NCBI GenBank assembly: GCA_025656505.1
Contig: JAHXHR010000004.1
Coordinates: 1-55,903, forward strand
From: Candidatus Thiodiazotropha sp. (ex Epidulcina cf. delphinae)
GTDB taxonomy: Bacteria > Pseudomonadota > Gammaproteobacteria > Chromatiales > Chromatiaceae
DNA length: 55,903 nt
Direction of reading: 5' to 3'
Below the pieces are notes generated by a model, which saw only the letters and a list, made by a program, of their open reading frames with translations, made no database searches and had not been told where the DNA came from. Shown here one piece after another: positions 25,198-30,548 of this stretch. The translations under genes and the position numbers were made by a program. Positions within the stretch are counted from its first letter, which is position 1. Every line of letters begins with the position of its first letter.

Positions 25198-25474
25198 CAG
25201 CATCCGCCCTAGCCCCAATAATGCGTTCTATGCGAAACGCAACCTGAGCACCAAACAGTGATCCCGTTACCGTGCCAATGATGTAAGGCAGAAATAACAC
25301 CCAGCTCATTTCAGCCAGAATAAGTTCGCGGAATGTTAAAAAAAATATGCCATTAGAGAAAACGGCCGTAACCATGTGATAGGTAAGATTGTTTCTGTTG
25401 CGTGACCTGGATGTCAGTGTAAATGCGACATTCTGGATAAACGCCAGCGCGGCGATGGTGACCACAACAATCAT
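25190..25474 (-). CDS. Small three-helix membrane protein
   Basis: A 94-residue protein with hydrophobic segments at about 1-20, 32-50 and 57-80, basic residues in the first loop (SRSRNRNN) and an acidic end (RADADD). It resembles phage DUF-type membrane proteins with a conserved NLTYHMVTAVFSNG segment. Some phages of marine bacteria encode similar proteins near replication genes. The function is unknown. It overlaps its neighbours by a few bases, so it belongs to the early operon. Confidence 0.65.
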   Translation of the reverse strand: MIVVVTIAALAFIQNVAFTLTSRSRNRNNLTYHMVTAVFSNGIFFLTFRELILAEMSWVLFLPYIIGTVTGSLFGAQVAFRIERIIGARADADD

Positions 25475-25665
25475 GTCACCAACCTCATATCGAGGTCCTG
25501 AGGGCCGTCCATCCTGGACAATCGGCCGTCAGGTCGCCACGCCGTGGCCCTCCACCACCCATCGCTTCCCAACCAAGCGCCAATAATATATTGCTCTGTT
25601 TGCTCCCATATGTGGGCTTTCTGACCGCTGCGGGTCTTAATGACTGTTGGGTCAATCAAGCTCAA
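25471..25665 (-). CDS. Hypothetical small phage protein
   Basis: A 64-residue protein starting MSLIDPTVIKTRSGQKAHIWEQ. It has a Trp-rich centre (GAWLGSDGWWRATAWRPDG) that looks like a small beta fold. It overlaps both neighbours by 4 nt (ATGA junctions), which supports coding. No family was recognised. Confidence 0.6.
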   Translation of the reverse strand: MSLIDPTVIKTRSGQKAHIWEQTEQYIIGAWLGSDGWWRATAWRPDGRLSRMDGPQDLDMRLVT

Positions 25666-26231
25666 GACTGAGCATCCCTGGCGGCCTCGATTGCCGCCTT
25701 GAATGTGACTGCTGCCCCGATCAGATCATTCAGCTCACTTTCCGCGCACGCTAGCTTTTCAGGCGCGTCGTTGCTATCAATAACGCCGTCACCCAGCAGG
25801 TCGCCTACAGCCTCCACGGCCTCCGCGAATTCACGTGCCAATCGCCCAAGATCATAAGCCGATCCACGCCTCGTTACCGCTGGGATTTTGGCCGTAAGAA
25901 GACCGGCTCTCGCAAGCAGTTGCCGATATAGCACCATGCGCTCCCGCTCGGGCAGCGCCTCAATGACAGCCTCCTCGATATCAACATCGAGCCTAATCTC
26001 ACCCCGCAGACGGCGCATGACGATCTGACGGTTTTCGCGCAGATCACCGAACGCATCATCCGACGACTTGAACGTAATGCGACGATCAGCGGGATCAGGA
26101 TAGTGAGCATGGTAGATCTCGCGCACACGGTCCGCATACGTCGATTGCTTTTCGACCGTGCCATTCAGCCAGTTTTCTATACACCGGCCGATCAATCGTG
26201 ATCTTGGCTCTCTTGCATTAAGCTTACCCAT
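25662..26231 (-). CDS. Hypothetical early phage protein, helical
   Basis: A 189-residue protein starting MGKLNAREPRSRLIGRCIENWLNG. It has a basic N-terminal half with VRREIYHAHY-like helices and an acidic, alanine-rich helical C-terminal half. It is the first gene of the replication block after the plus-strand interruption. No family was recognised. A regulatory (CII-like) or replication accessory role would fit the position but is not shown. Confidence 0.6.
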   Translation of the reverse strand: MGKLNAREPRSRLIGRCIENWLNGTVEKQSTYADRVREIYHAHYPDPADRRITFKSSDDAFGDLRENRQIVMRRLRGEIRLDVDIEEAVIEALPERERMVLYRQLLARAGLLTAKIPAVTRRGSAYDLGRLAREFAEAVEAVGDLLGDGVIDSNDAPEKLACAESELNDLIGAAVTFKAAIEAARDAQS

Positions 26232-26267
26232 TGTAATTCACTTGTCCTTGGCGTTCAGCCTCAATAC

Positions 26268-26741
26268 GTGCCCCATCATCCCGTTTCTAATAAACCACTC
26301 AGAGAATGTTTTTCGATCGTTCCAGAGCACATTGCTACCTATGGAGGAAAACAGAACTTTGGATGGGCGATCTTTGAAATTAAGCGCGTTTGGCTCGAAG
26401 CAGAGTTTCATGTCGTTTGGGAGCGAGAAGAAGGTCGACTTATAGACCTCACCCCCAGGGAAGCCCCGTTGAGTAAAATACTCTTTGTCCATGACCCAAA
26501 ACGGAAGTATGAAGGAATCCAGGTCGATAGCGTCTTTAAAGCCCTCACCAAGAACCCAAGCGTCAAACGTTTCATCGAGCTTGCCGGAGAACACTTCAGA
26601 GCTACGAACGAAGGCGATCTGGCTAAGATAAATACCGGCCCCATCATACAATGCAGCCCCGAACTCAAAGCGAGGATTCTCAAAATACAAAACGAGATGG
26701 ACGAGGTGAAACAGGCGATCTTCAGCGAATATGCTCGATAG
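26268..26741 (+). CDS. Conserved protein resembling SEC-C-associated hypothetical family
   Basis: A 157-residue plus-strand protein with a GTG start. The core NFGWAIFEIKRVWLEAEFHVVW followed by RLIDLTP and ILFVHDPKRKYEG fits, from memory, a family of bacterial proteins often linked to SEC-C metal-binding domains. The C-terminal part (about 100-157) is helical. It points against the surrounding early operon, like a moron expressed in the lysogen. A 182-residue frame on the opposite strand overlaps it fully, but this conserved pattern favours the plus strand. No Shine-Dalgarno is obvious. Confidence 0.65.
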   Translation: MPHHPVSNKPLRECFSIVPEHIATYGGKQNFGWAIFEIKRVWLEAEFHVVWEREEGRLIDLTPREAPLSKILFVHDPKRKYEGIQVDSVFKALTKNPSVKRFIELAGEHFRATNEGDLAKINTGPIIQCSPELKARILKIQNEMDEVKQAIFSEYAR

Positions 26742-26873
26742 CGCAGATGTGATACCTGGTGATCGCTTATTTATTAAGTGCAGCATTTGACTGACCCATT
26801 TTTTGATACCCCAACGTCATACACACACCTCCATCGATGCTCTAACCTGTCTGTGTAAGAAGGAGAACCCACC

Positions 26874-27091
26874 GTGCTACACTTCAGATCGCAAAACATG
26901 AAACACACCAACAATGGATTCCCCTATGAGCGAAATAAACCTGGAAGTCGCGGAAACTATCATCGCCCTGGACAAGGTTGCTCGAAGCTTTTCAAGCGCT
27001 TGCCGAAGATATCCCGCCAGACATGCCCGGCGTTGCGAGCAAGGTTCACAGTTGGACTCATTCTTTGAGAGGAGCAGACTCCAATCACTAA
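26874..27091 (+). pseudogene. Small gene with an apparent +1 frameshift
   Basis: AAGGAG precedes a GTG at 26874. A better protein start is ATG 26926 (MSEINLEVAETIIALDKVA). Its frame then degrades, while the +1 frame continues sensibly as EAFQALAEDIPPDMPGVASK and ends SLRGADSNH at TAA 27089-27091. Removing one base near 26983, at codon CGA, would join them into a roughly 54-residue protein. It could be a frameshifted gene, a sequencing error, or +1 recoding. Its 3' end lies in the 77-bp direct repeat. Confidence 0.45.
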
Positions 27092-27150
27092 GTTTCTTGC
27101 GCGCTGGGTCCAGCCAAGCGTCATCTCTTGGCACCCCCATCGCCTTAAAC
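27074..27150 (+). repeat. 77-bp direct repeat, copy 1
   Basis: This is about 96% identical to 27718-27794, starting GCAGACTCCAATCACTAAG. Both copies begin within a few bases of a plus-strand stop codon. The two copies bracket the divergent pair of small genes at 27145-27712. Confidence 0.85.
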
Positions 27151-27393
27151 CGCTCCTTTCCGCATGTCGGCCACGGCGACTTCAAAATTAATGATTCTTT
27201 GCACAGCAACAGCGTAGGGAGGAGATACATCTGTCAGGACCAACACACCGTCCCTCAAGGGGATACTACCGTCCCATTCATCATCATTGACTTCAATACA
27301 GCCAAAGTGCTCTTTGAGTTGTTCTGCTACCATGGTCTTACCGCAACCTTGCGGTCCGTAGACAACCACTGAGTTTTTAGGAGCTTTATTCAT
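27145..27393 (-). CDS. Minimal P-loop protein (Walker A only)
   Basis: An 82-residue protein. Residues 8-20 give a full Walker A motif (VVYGPQGCGKTMV), followed by HFGCIEVNDDEWDG and a hydrophobic strand GVLVLTDVSPP that may act as Walker B. The protein stops there, far short of a normal NTPase. AAGAGG lies 11 nt before the ATG. Its ATG overlaps that of the divergent plus-strand gene in CATG (27391-27394). Similar mini P-loop proteins occur in phages; the function is unknown. It shares GPQGxGKT with the protein at 32068. Confidence 0.65.
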   Translation of the reverse strand: MNKAPKNSVVVYGPQGCGKTMVAEQLKEHFGCIEVNDDEWDGSIPLRDGVLVLTDVSPPYAVAVQRIINFEVAVADMRKGAV

Positions 27394-27712
27394 GGACTTT
27401 CGATACCTCTTTTTTCCTTACTGCCTGTTGGAGCAACAAGATGGAAGTTATGCCGTTGTTAACCGTCGCTACAAACCCCTGGGGTTCACAACTCAGGATT
27501 GGGTTAACTATGAGGACCATCCGATTCTGATAACCACTGAAGGGCTTGGGCCTAAAACAATAAAAAAGCTTTCTTACAAGGGATCTACAGACTCTAGCGC
27601 CATATACCTTTATGGAAGCGGCCACGTCCCAACCTCTTCTAAGAAGAACATGGACGCATACCAGAAAAGATTGGCGCTGCTGGCAAAACTCAAAATTAAA
27701 CCGGTTAAATAA
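27392..27712 (+). CDS. Conserved hypothetical phage protein
   Basis: A 106-residue protein starting MDFRYLFFPYCLLEQQDGSYAVVNRRYKPLG. The aromatic N-terminus and VNRRYKPLGFTTQDWVNYE pattern look like a conserved phage family of unknown function. The C-terminus is lysine-rich (LAKLKIKPVK). AGGAG lies 8 nt upstream of the ATG, so the start is well supported. It is divergent from the mini P-loop gene. The second 77-bp repeat begins 6 nt after its stop. Confidence 0.7.
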   Translation: MDFRYLFFPYCLLEQQDGSYAVVNRRYKPLGFTTQDWVNYEDHPILITTEGLGPKTIKKLSYKGSTDSSAIYLYGSGHVPTSSKKNMDAYQKRLALLAKLKIKPVK

Positions 27713-27717
27713 GAGAA

Positions 27718-27794
27718 GCAGACTCCAATCACTAAGTTTCTTGCGCGTTGGGTCCAGCCAAGCGTCATCTCTTGGCACCCCAATCGCCTTAAGC
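27718..27794 (+). repeat. 77-bp direct repeat, copy 2
   Basis: This is the second copy of the repeat at 27074-27150. Differences are few single-base changes (for example C to T in GCGCGT and C to A in CCCCA). It ends about 36 nt before the next gene's ATG. Confidence 0.85.
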
Positions 27795-27830
27795 CACCCC
27801 TTCACATTCAATTCCTCACGAGGTTTCACT

Positions 27831-28052
27831 ATGGCACTCAAAGAAGTCGATCTGGAAACATTGCAGCAGCACGTAGACGCCTTAAATATCATTGTCAACC
27901 TGCTTCTCACAGAAATGTCGGAGAGCAACCCGGACAGCCTTAACCGGTTGCTTCAGCAGCTCCGAAAAATAATTGATACATCGCCGCAACTGCATCCCAC
28001 CCTTACATACATGACCTTTAGGGAGCTGATTGATGGCGGAAGCAGGCACTAA
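27831..28052 (+). CDS. Small helical protein near the immunity region
   Basis: A 73-residue protein starting MALKEVDLETLQQHVDALNIIV, almost entirely amphipathic helix, ending ELIDGGSRH. ACGAGG lies 8 nt upstream of the ATG. An opposite-strand frame of 75 residues overlaps it but is less protein-like. It faces against Cro-initiated transcription, so it may be silenced when the early operon is active. The function is unknown. Confidence 0.6.
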   Translation: MALKEVDLETLQQHVDALNIIVNLLLTEMSESNPDSLNRLLQQLRKIIDTSPQLHPTLTYMTFRELIDGGSRH

Positions 28053-28109
28053 CCCATGCTTCTCAGCATGAAACGTACCGGCCAAGATTACTTTAGGGTC
28101 GTAGTCCAT

Positions 28110-28319
28110 CTAATCGCTCCTCTCCATGAGATCAGGCCTGAGTTCTTTAGCAGTAACTTTCCCGTCAGAAGCAACCTCAATCGACCTACTCAATATCTTG
28201 CTTGGTCGCCGGAAACCTGATGCGATCTGTTTTAAATACACGACTTTTGTGCCGACTTTATCGGCTAGGCGTGCCACTTCGCTACCGCCATGGGCGGCTA
28301 TGTATGTTTTCATGTCCAT
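28110..28319 (-). CDS. Cro-like repressor of the YdaS family
   Basis: A 69-residue protein with a YdaS/Cro-type helix-turn-helix: GGSEVARLADKVGTKVVYLKQIASG, followed by KVTAKELRPDL, a typical YdaS ending. It is divergent from the CI gene, as Cro is in lambdoid switches. The promoter on the same strand puts the expected transcript start at about 28319, at or next to the ATG (28319 or 28313), so the mRNA may be leaderless. It probably represses CI or its own promoter through the TAGCA-N-TGCTA sites. Confidence 0.8.
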   Translation of the reverse strand: MDMKTYIAAHGGSEVARLADKVGTKVVYLKQIASGFRRPSKILSRSIEVASDGKVTAKELRPDLMERSD

Positions 28320-28325
28320 GCGGAA

Positions 28326-28353
28326 ATAATAGCAATGCTGCGATTAATGTCAA
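28326..28353 (-). promoter_or_regulatory. Early leftward promoter with operator
   Basis: On the minus strand TTGACA (28353-28348), a 16-nt spacer, and TATTAT (28331-28326). The operator ATAGCAATGCTGC (28329-28341 on the plus strand) covers the -10 and part of the spacer, so repressor binding should block polymerase. It drives the Cro-like gene and the early operon. Confidence 0.8.
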
Positions 28354-28374
28354 TAGTAAAGCTGTTTGATCTCG

Positions 28375-28387
28375 CTAGCAGCGCTAG
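28375..28387. promoter_or_regulatory. CI/Cro operator-like palindrome CTAGCAGCGCTAG
   Basis: This 13-bp palindrome lies 14 nt before the CI start codon and matches the operator at 29294 at 10 of 13 positions (shared core TAGCAGNGCTA). It is probably an autoregulatory site for the CI gene. No convincing -35/-10 for CI was identified. Confidence 0.6.
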
Positions 28388-28400
28388 TTAACTTCGTGGA

Positions 28401-29102
28401 ATGAACAAGAGACGCGACTTAACACCAGACGAAAAAACTGCCGCCGCTCGACTAAAGGCTATTTTTACTCGAAAAAAGAGAGAGCTAGGCTTTACCCAGG
28501 AAACCATTTCATATGCCGCCGGGTGGACATCGCCATCTGCTTTCGGCCAGTATGCAAATGGGGTTATCCCAATTAATCTAAATTCACTAATCCTGCTATC
28601 CAAGTTATTACAGGTCGATCCATCAGAAGTTTTCCCCCAATTAGCCGATCGCCTAATACCACGCAACGCTGACAATGAGAACGTTTTTAAAGGACCAGAG
28701 GTAAGAGGACTCGTGCCATTGATATCATGGGTCCAGGCAGGCGGTTGGCATGAAGTGGCGGACCTGTCTGATCGTGCTGATGCAGAACTTATATTGCCTT
28801 GCCCAGCCGGTCACGGGACACAGACATTTGCCCTACGGGTCGAAGGCGACTCCATGACTGCGCCACACGGAAAAAGCTACCCTGAGGGTTGTATCATTTT
28901 CGTAGATCCCGATCAGCGGGGTGGAGTAGTGAGTGGCAACCGAGTCATCGCTGAACTTAGCAGCGAAAACGCAGTGACTTTTAAGGTGTACATTGAGGAT
29001 GCTGGAAAGCGATTCCTGAAACCCCTTAACGCTCAATACCCTCCCATCACCGAGCAATTTAAAATCCTCGGCAAAGTCATTGGCAAGTGGGAATCAGAAT
29101 AA
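28401..29102 (+). CDS. CI-type repressor with S24 self-cleavage domain
   Basis: A 233-residue protein. The N-terminal HTH (residues about 15-70, FTQETISYAAGWTSPSAFGQYANG) is followed by an S24/LexA-like domain. That domain has the cleavage-site dipeptide Ala-Gly in ISWVQAGGW near residue 113, the Ser nucleophile in VEGDSMTAP near 150, and the general-base Lys in VTFKVYI near 197. This is a RecA-inducible lysogeny repressor. It is divergent from the Cro-like gene with operators on both sides. Confidence 0.93.
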   Translation: MNKRRDLTPDEKTAAARLKAIFTRKKRELGFTQETISYAAGWTSPSAFGQYANGVIPINLNSLILLSKLLQVDPSEVFPQLADRLIPRNADNENVFKGPEVRGLVPLISWVQAGGWHEVADLSDRADAELILPCPAGHGTQTFALRVEGDSMTAPHGKSYPEGCIIFVDPDQRGGVVSGNRVIAELSSENAVTFKVYIEDAGKRFLKPLNAQYPPITEQFKILGKVIGKWESE

Positions 29103-29280
29103 AGAGCGACTTCAAAATCGCCATACCTTAAAATAACTCCCCAGATTTTTCCATCATTGTGGTGGATCGCTGTCTGGCGTGAATAGGTCAATGATCTTCC
29201 GCTTCCTTTCCCAAAGCTCATAATTAGGCAACTCTAACAAAACAAACTTAGCTACGCAAAAATAAAATACAGCATAGCTA

Positions 29281-29309
29281 TTGACCGAGAAGGATAGCAG
29301 TGCTATTAT
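29281..29309 (+). promoter_or_regulatory. Early rightward promoter with perfect operator
   Basis: TTGACC (29281-29286), a 17-nt spacer and TATTAT (29304-29309). A perfect palindrome ATAGCA-G-TGCTAT (29294-29306) covers the end of the spacer and the start of the -10. The geometry mirrors the leftward promoter. It should drive the 98-residue gene, the antirepressor, the ParB-like gene and onward to int. Confidence 0.85.
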
Positions 29310-29357
29310 TTTTTTGTGGCGAAGTCATTGTTTTTACGTATAAGGATTGGTCAACCC

Positions 29358-29654
29358 ATGAAAAAAGATTTAGAAAACAACGGTCGGGAATGCAACCTGT
29401 TTCCCGAGAAACAGCCGGAGCTGGTCACGAGGCGCACCGTTTCCTTACACCCAGCGATCACACACCGGCAGATGCTCATCCTGCTGACGGCCATCGACGG
29501 CGAGATAAAACGCATCAGCAAAAATAACTATGTCATCCAGCCGCGCCACCCGGCTCACAGCAACATAAACATCGTTAAATTTCCCCACCATAAAAACCAG
29601 CTCGGCGCAACCGGACCGGCGTTACCCATGAGTAACGATATCCGAGAGGAATGA
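29358..29654 (+). CDS. Hypothetical early rightward protein
   Basis: A 98-residue protein from ATG 29358 (MKKDLENNGRECNLFPEKQPE); a GTG at 29316 would extend it by 14 residues. AAGGA lies 11 nt upstream. The middle (SLHPAITHRQMLILLTAIDGEIKRI) is helical; the end is basic. No family was recognised. It is the first gene after the operator-controlled promoter, and the palindrome at 29398-29413 lies in its 5' part, encoding LFPEKQ. Confidence 0.6.
   Translation: MKKDLENNGRECNLFPEKQPELVTRRTVSLHPAITHRQMLILLTAIDGEIKRISKNNYVIQPRHPAHSNINIVKFPHHKNQLGATGPALPMSNDIREE
29398..29413. promoter_or_regulatory. TGTTTC-YYRR-GAAACA palindrome, site 6
   Basis: Centre CCGA, identical to the minus-strand reading of site 5. 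It lies in the first gene of the rightward operon, encoding LFPEKQ. The flanks C and G extend it to 18 bp. Confidence 0.85.
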
Positions 29655-29773
29655 GAAACGCCGGGAGAACGCGAGATGATCGGCTTGACAATCATCAAAG
29701 AACCGGCTAGTTTCGATGGCGCTGCAGTAAATCCTGTAGCCGGGACTGACATCCTGCCAATCAGAGCGCACCA

Positions 29774-29798
29774 GGCGCTCACTCGAAGCGCTTTTTTT
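29774..29798 (+). terminator. Intrinsic terminator-like hairpin before the C4-like RNA
   Basis: GCGCT-N7-AGCGC followed by seven T residues. It could stop transcripts coming from the operator-controlled promoter. P1-type immI regions contain processing and termination signals here. The stem is short, so strength is uncertain. Confidence 0.5.
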
Positions 29799-29818
29799 AC
29801 GCCCGAAAACCAATTTAT

Positions 29819-29891
29819 GGTGGGCCGTATGGGGGCTCTTCGGAGCGCCGCCCCTCTGAGCGGTCATGTCAGCCCTGTACGGCCTGCCACC
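29819..29891 (+). ncRNA. C4-like antisense RNA controlling the antirepressor
   Basis: A closing stem pairs GGTGGGCCGTA (29819-29829) with TACGGCCTGCCACC (29878-29891). Inside, GGGGCTCTTCGGAGC...GCCCC forms a UUCG-capped hairpin, and CTGA...TCAG a second one. Position and stems match the C4 RNA class of P1/P7-type phages, which blocks antirepressor translation. CTCTGA (29854-29859) and GTCATG (29863-29868) are complementary to TCAGAG (29931-29936) and CATGAC (29945-29950) at the ribosome-binding site and start of the next gene. An Icd/Ash-like reading frame (29676-29945) runs through it in frame with ant, as in P1. Confidence 0.75.
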
Positions 29892-29945
29892 CGCTTGACT
29901 GACATCAATGGTGGTAGTTCTCTAACCCTATCAGAGAGCACCGCC

Positions 29946-30548
29946 ATGACAGAACTCATCCCGTTAACCCAGCGTTTTATTGCTGGAGCTTCAACACGGA
30001 CCGTATCCGCCCGCAAACTCCACAAATTCCTTAGTTCCAAACGCCAATTCTCCGACTGGATTAGGAACCGAATTAATCAATACGGTTTCACTGAAAATCA
30101 GGACTACATTTTGGTTTCACAAAAAAGTGAAATCAAAGGCAAAGGCGGTGACCGCCGATCCCTGGACTACTACCTCACCATCGATATGGCCAAAGAGCTG
30201 GCGATGGTCGAGCGCACTGATCGCGGACGGGAAGCCCGACGATACTTCATCTCCTGCGAAAAGCAGTTAATCGAGCAGCAAGAGCAAAAGCAACTCCCGC
30301 AATCGTCACAACGCTTTTTAGTGCTGATGGAAAATGGGCAGATCACCTCCGCTCAGCCAGTACCGATCGATTGTTACGCATTTCGGCACGAGGACATACC
30401 CCGGATTTTGAAAGAGCACGGCAAAATCGCCATTAATAAACAGGATTTGATTACTATCACCAGAGCGGTCATCGAGATCAAGACCGCGCTAGACAGGATG
30501 GATGATGATGAGTCACAAAATGAAAAACTTAGTCACGCTAGCCATTGA
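29946..30548 (+). CDS. AntA/AntB-type antirepressor
   Basis: A 200-residue protein from ATG 29946 (MTELIPLTQRFI). Residues about 15-105 match the AntA domain: VSARKLHKFLSSKRQFSDWIRNRI, GFTENQDYILVSQKSE, DYYLTIDMAKELAMVERT, GREARRYFISCEK. Antirepressors bind and inactivate phage repressors. It lies directly downstream of the C4-like RNA and overlaps the ParB-like gene by 47 nt. The C-terminal part contains IPIDCYAFRHEDIPR and a helical end. Confidence 0.88.
   Translation: MTELIPLTQRFIAGASTRTVSARKLHKFLSSKRQFSDWIRNRINQYGFTENQDYILVSQKSEIKGKGGDRRSLDYYLTIDMAKELAMVERTDRGREARRYFISCEKQLIEQQEQKQLPQSSQRFLVLMENGQITSAQPVPIDCYAFRHEDIPRILKEHGKIAINKQDLITITRAVIEIKTALDRMDDDESQNEKLSHASH

Noticed and set aside
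26238-26786. 182-residue minus-strand frame as the real gene
   Set aside because: The opposite strand contains a conserved-looking pattern (EAEFHVVW, LIDLTP, ILFVHDP); the minus frame has none.
27386-27928. 180-residue minus-strand frame
   Set aside because: It is antisense to the well-started gene at 27392-27712 and to the repeat; its GVPRDDAWLDP segment comes from the repeat.
27882-28109. 75-residue minus-strand frame directly after the Cro-like gene
   Set aside because: It is antisense to 27831-28052, which has a good ribosome-binding site and helical composition. Not excluded completely.
29033-29221. 62-residue minus-strand frame after CI
   Set aside because: Half of it is antisense to CI and no ribosome-binding site or family is seen.
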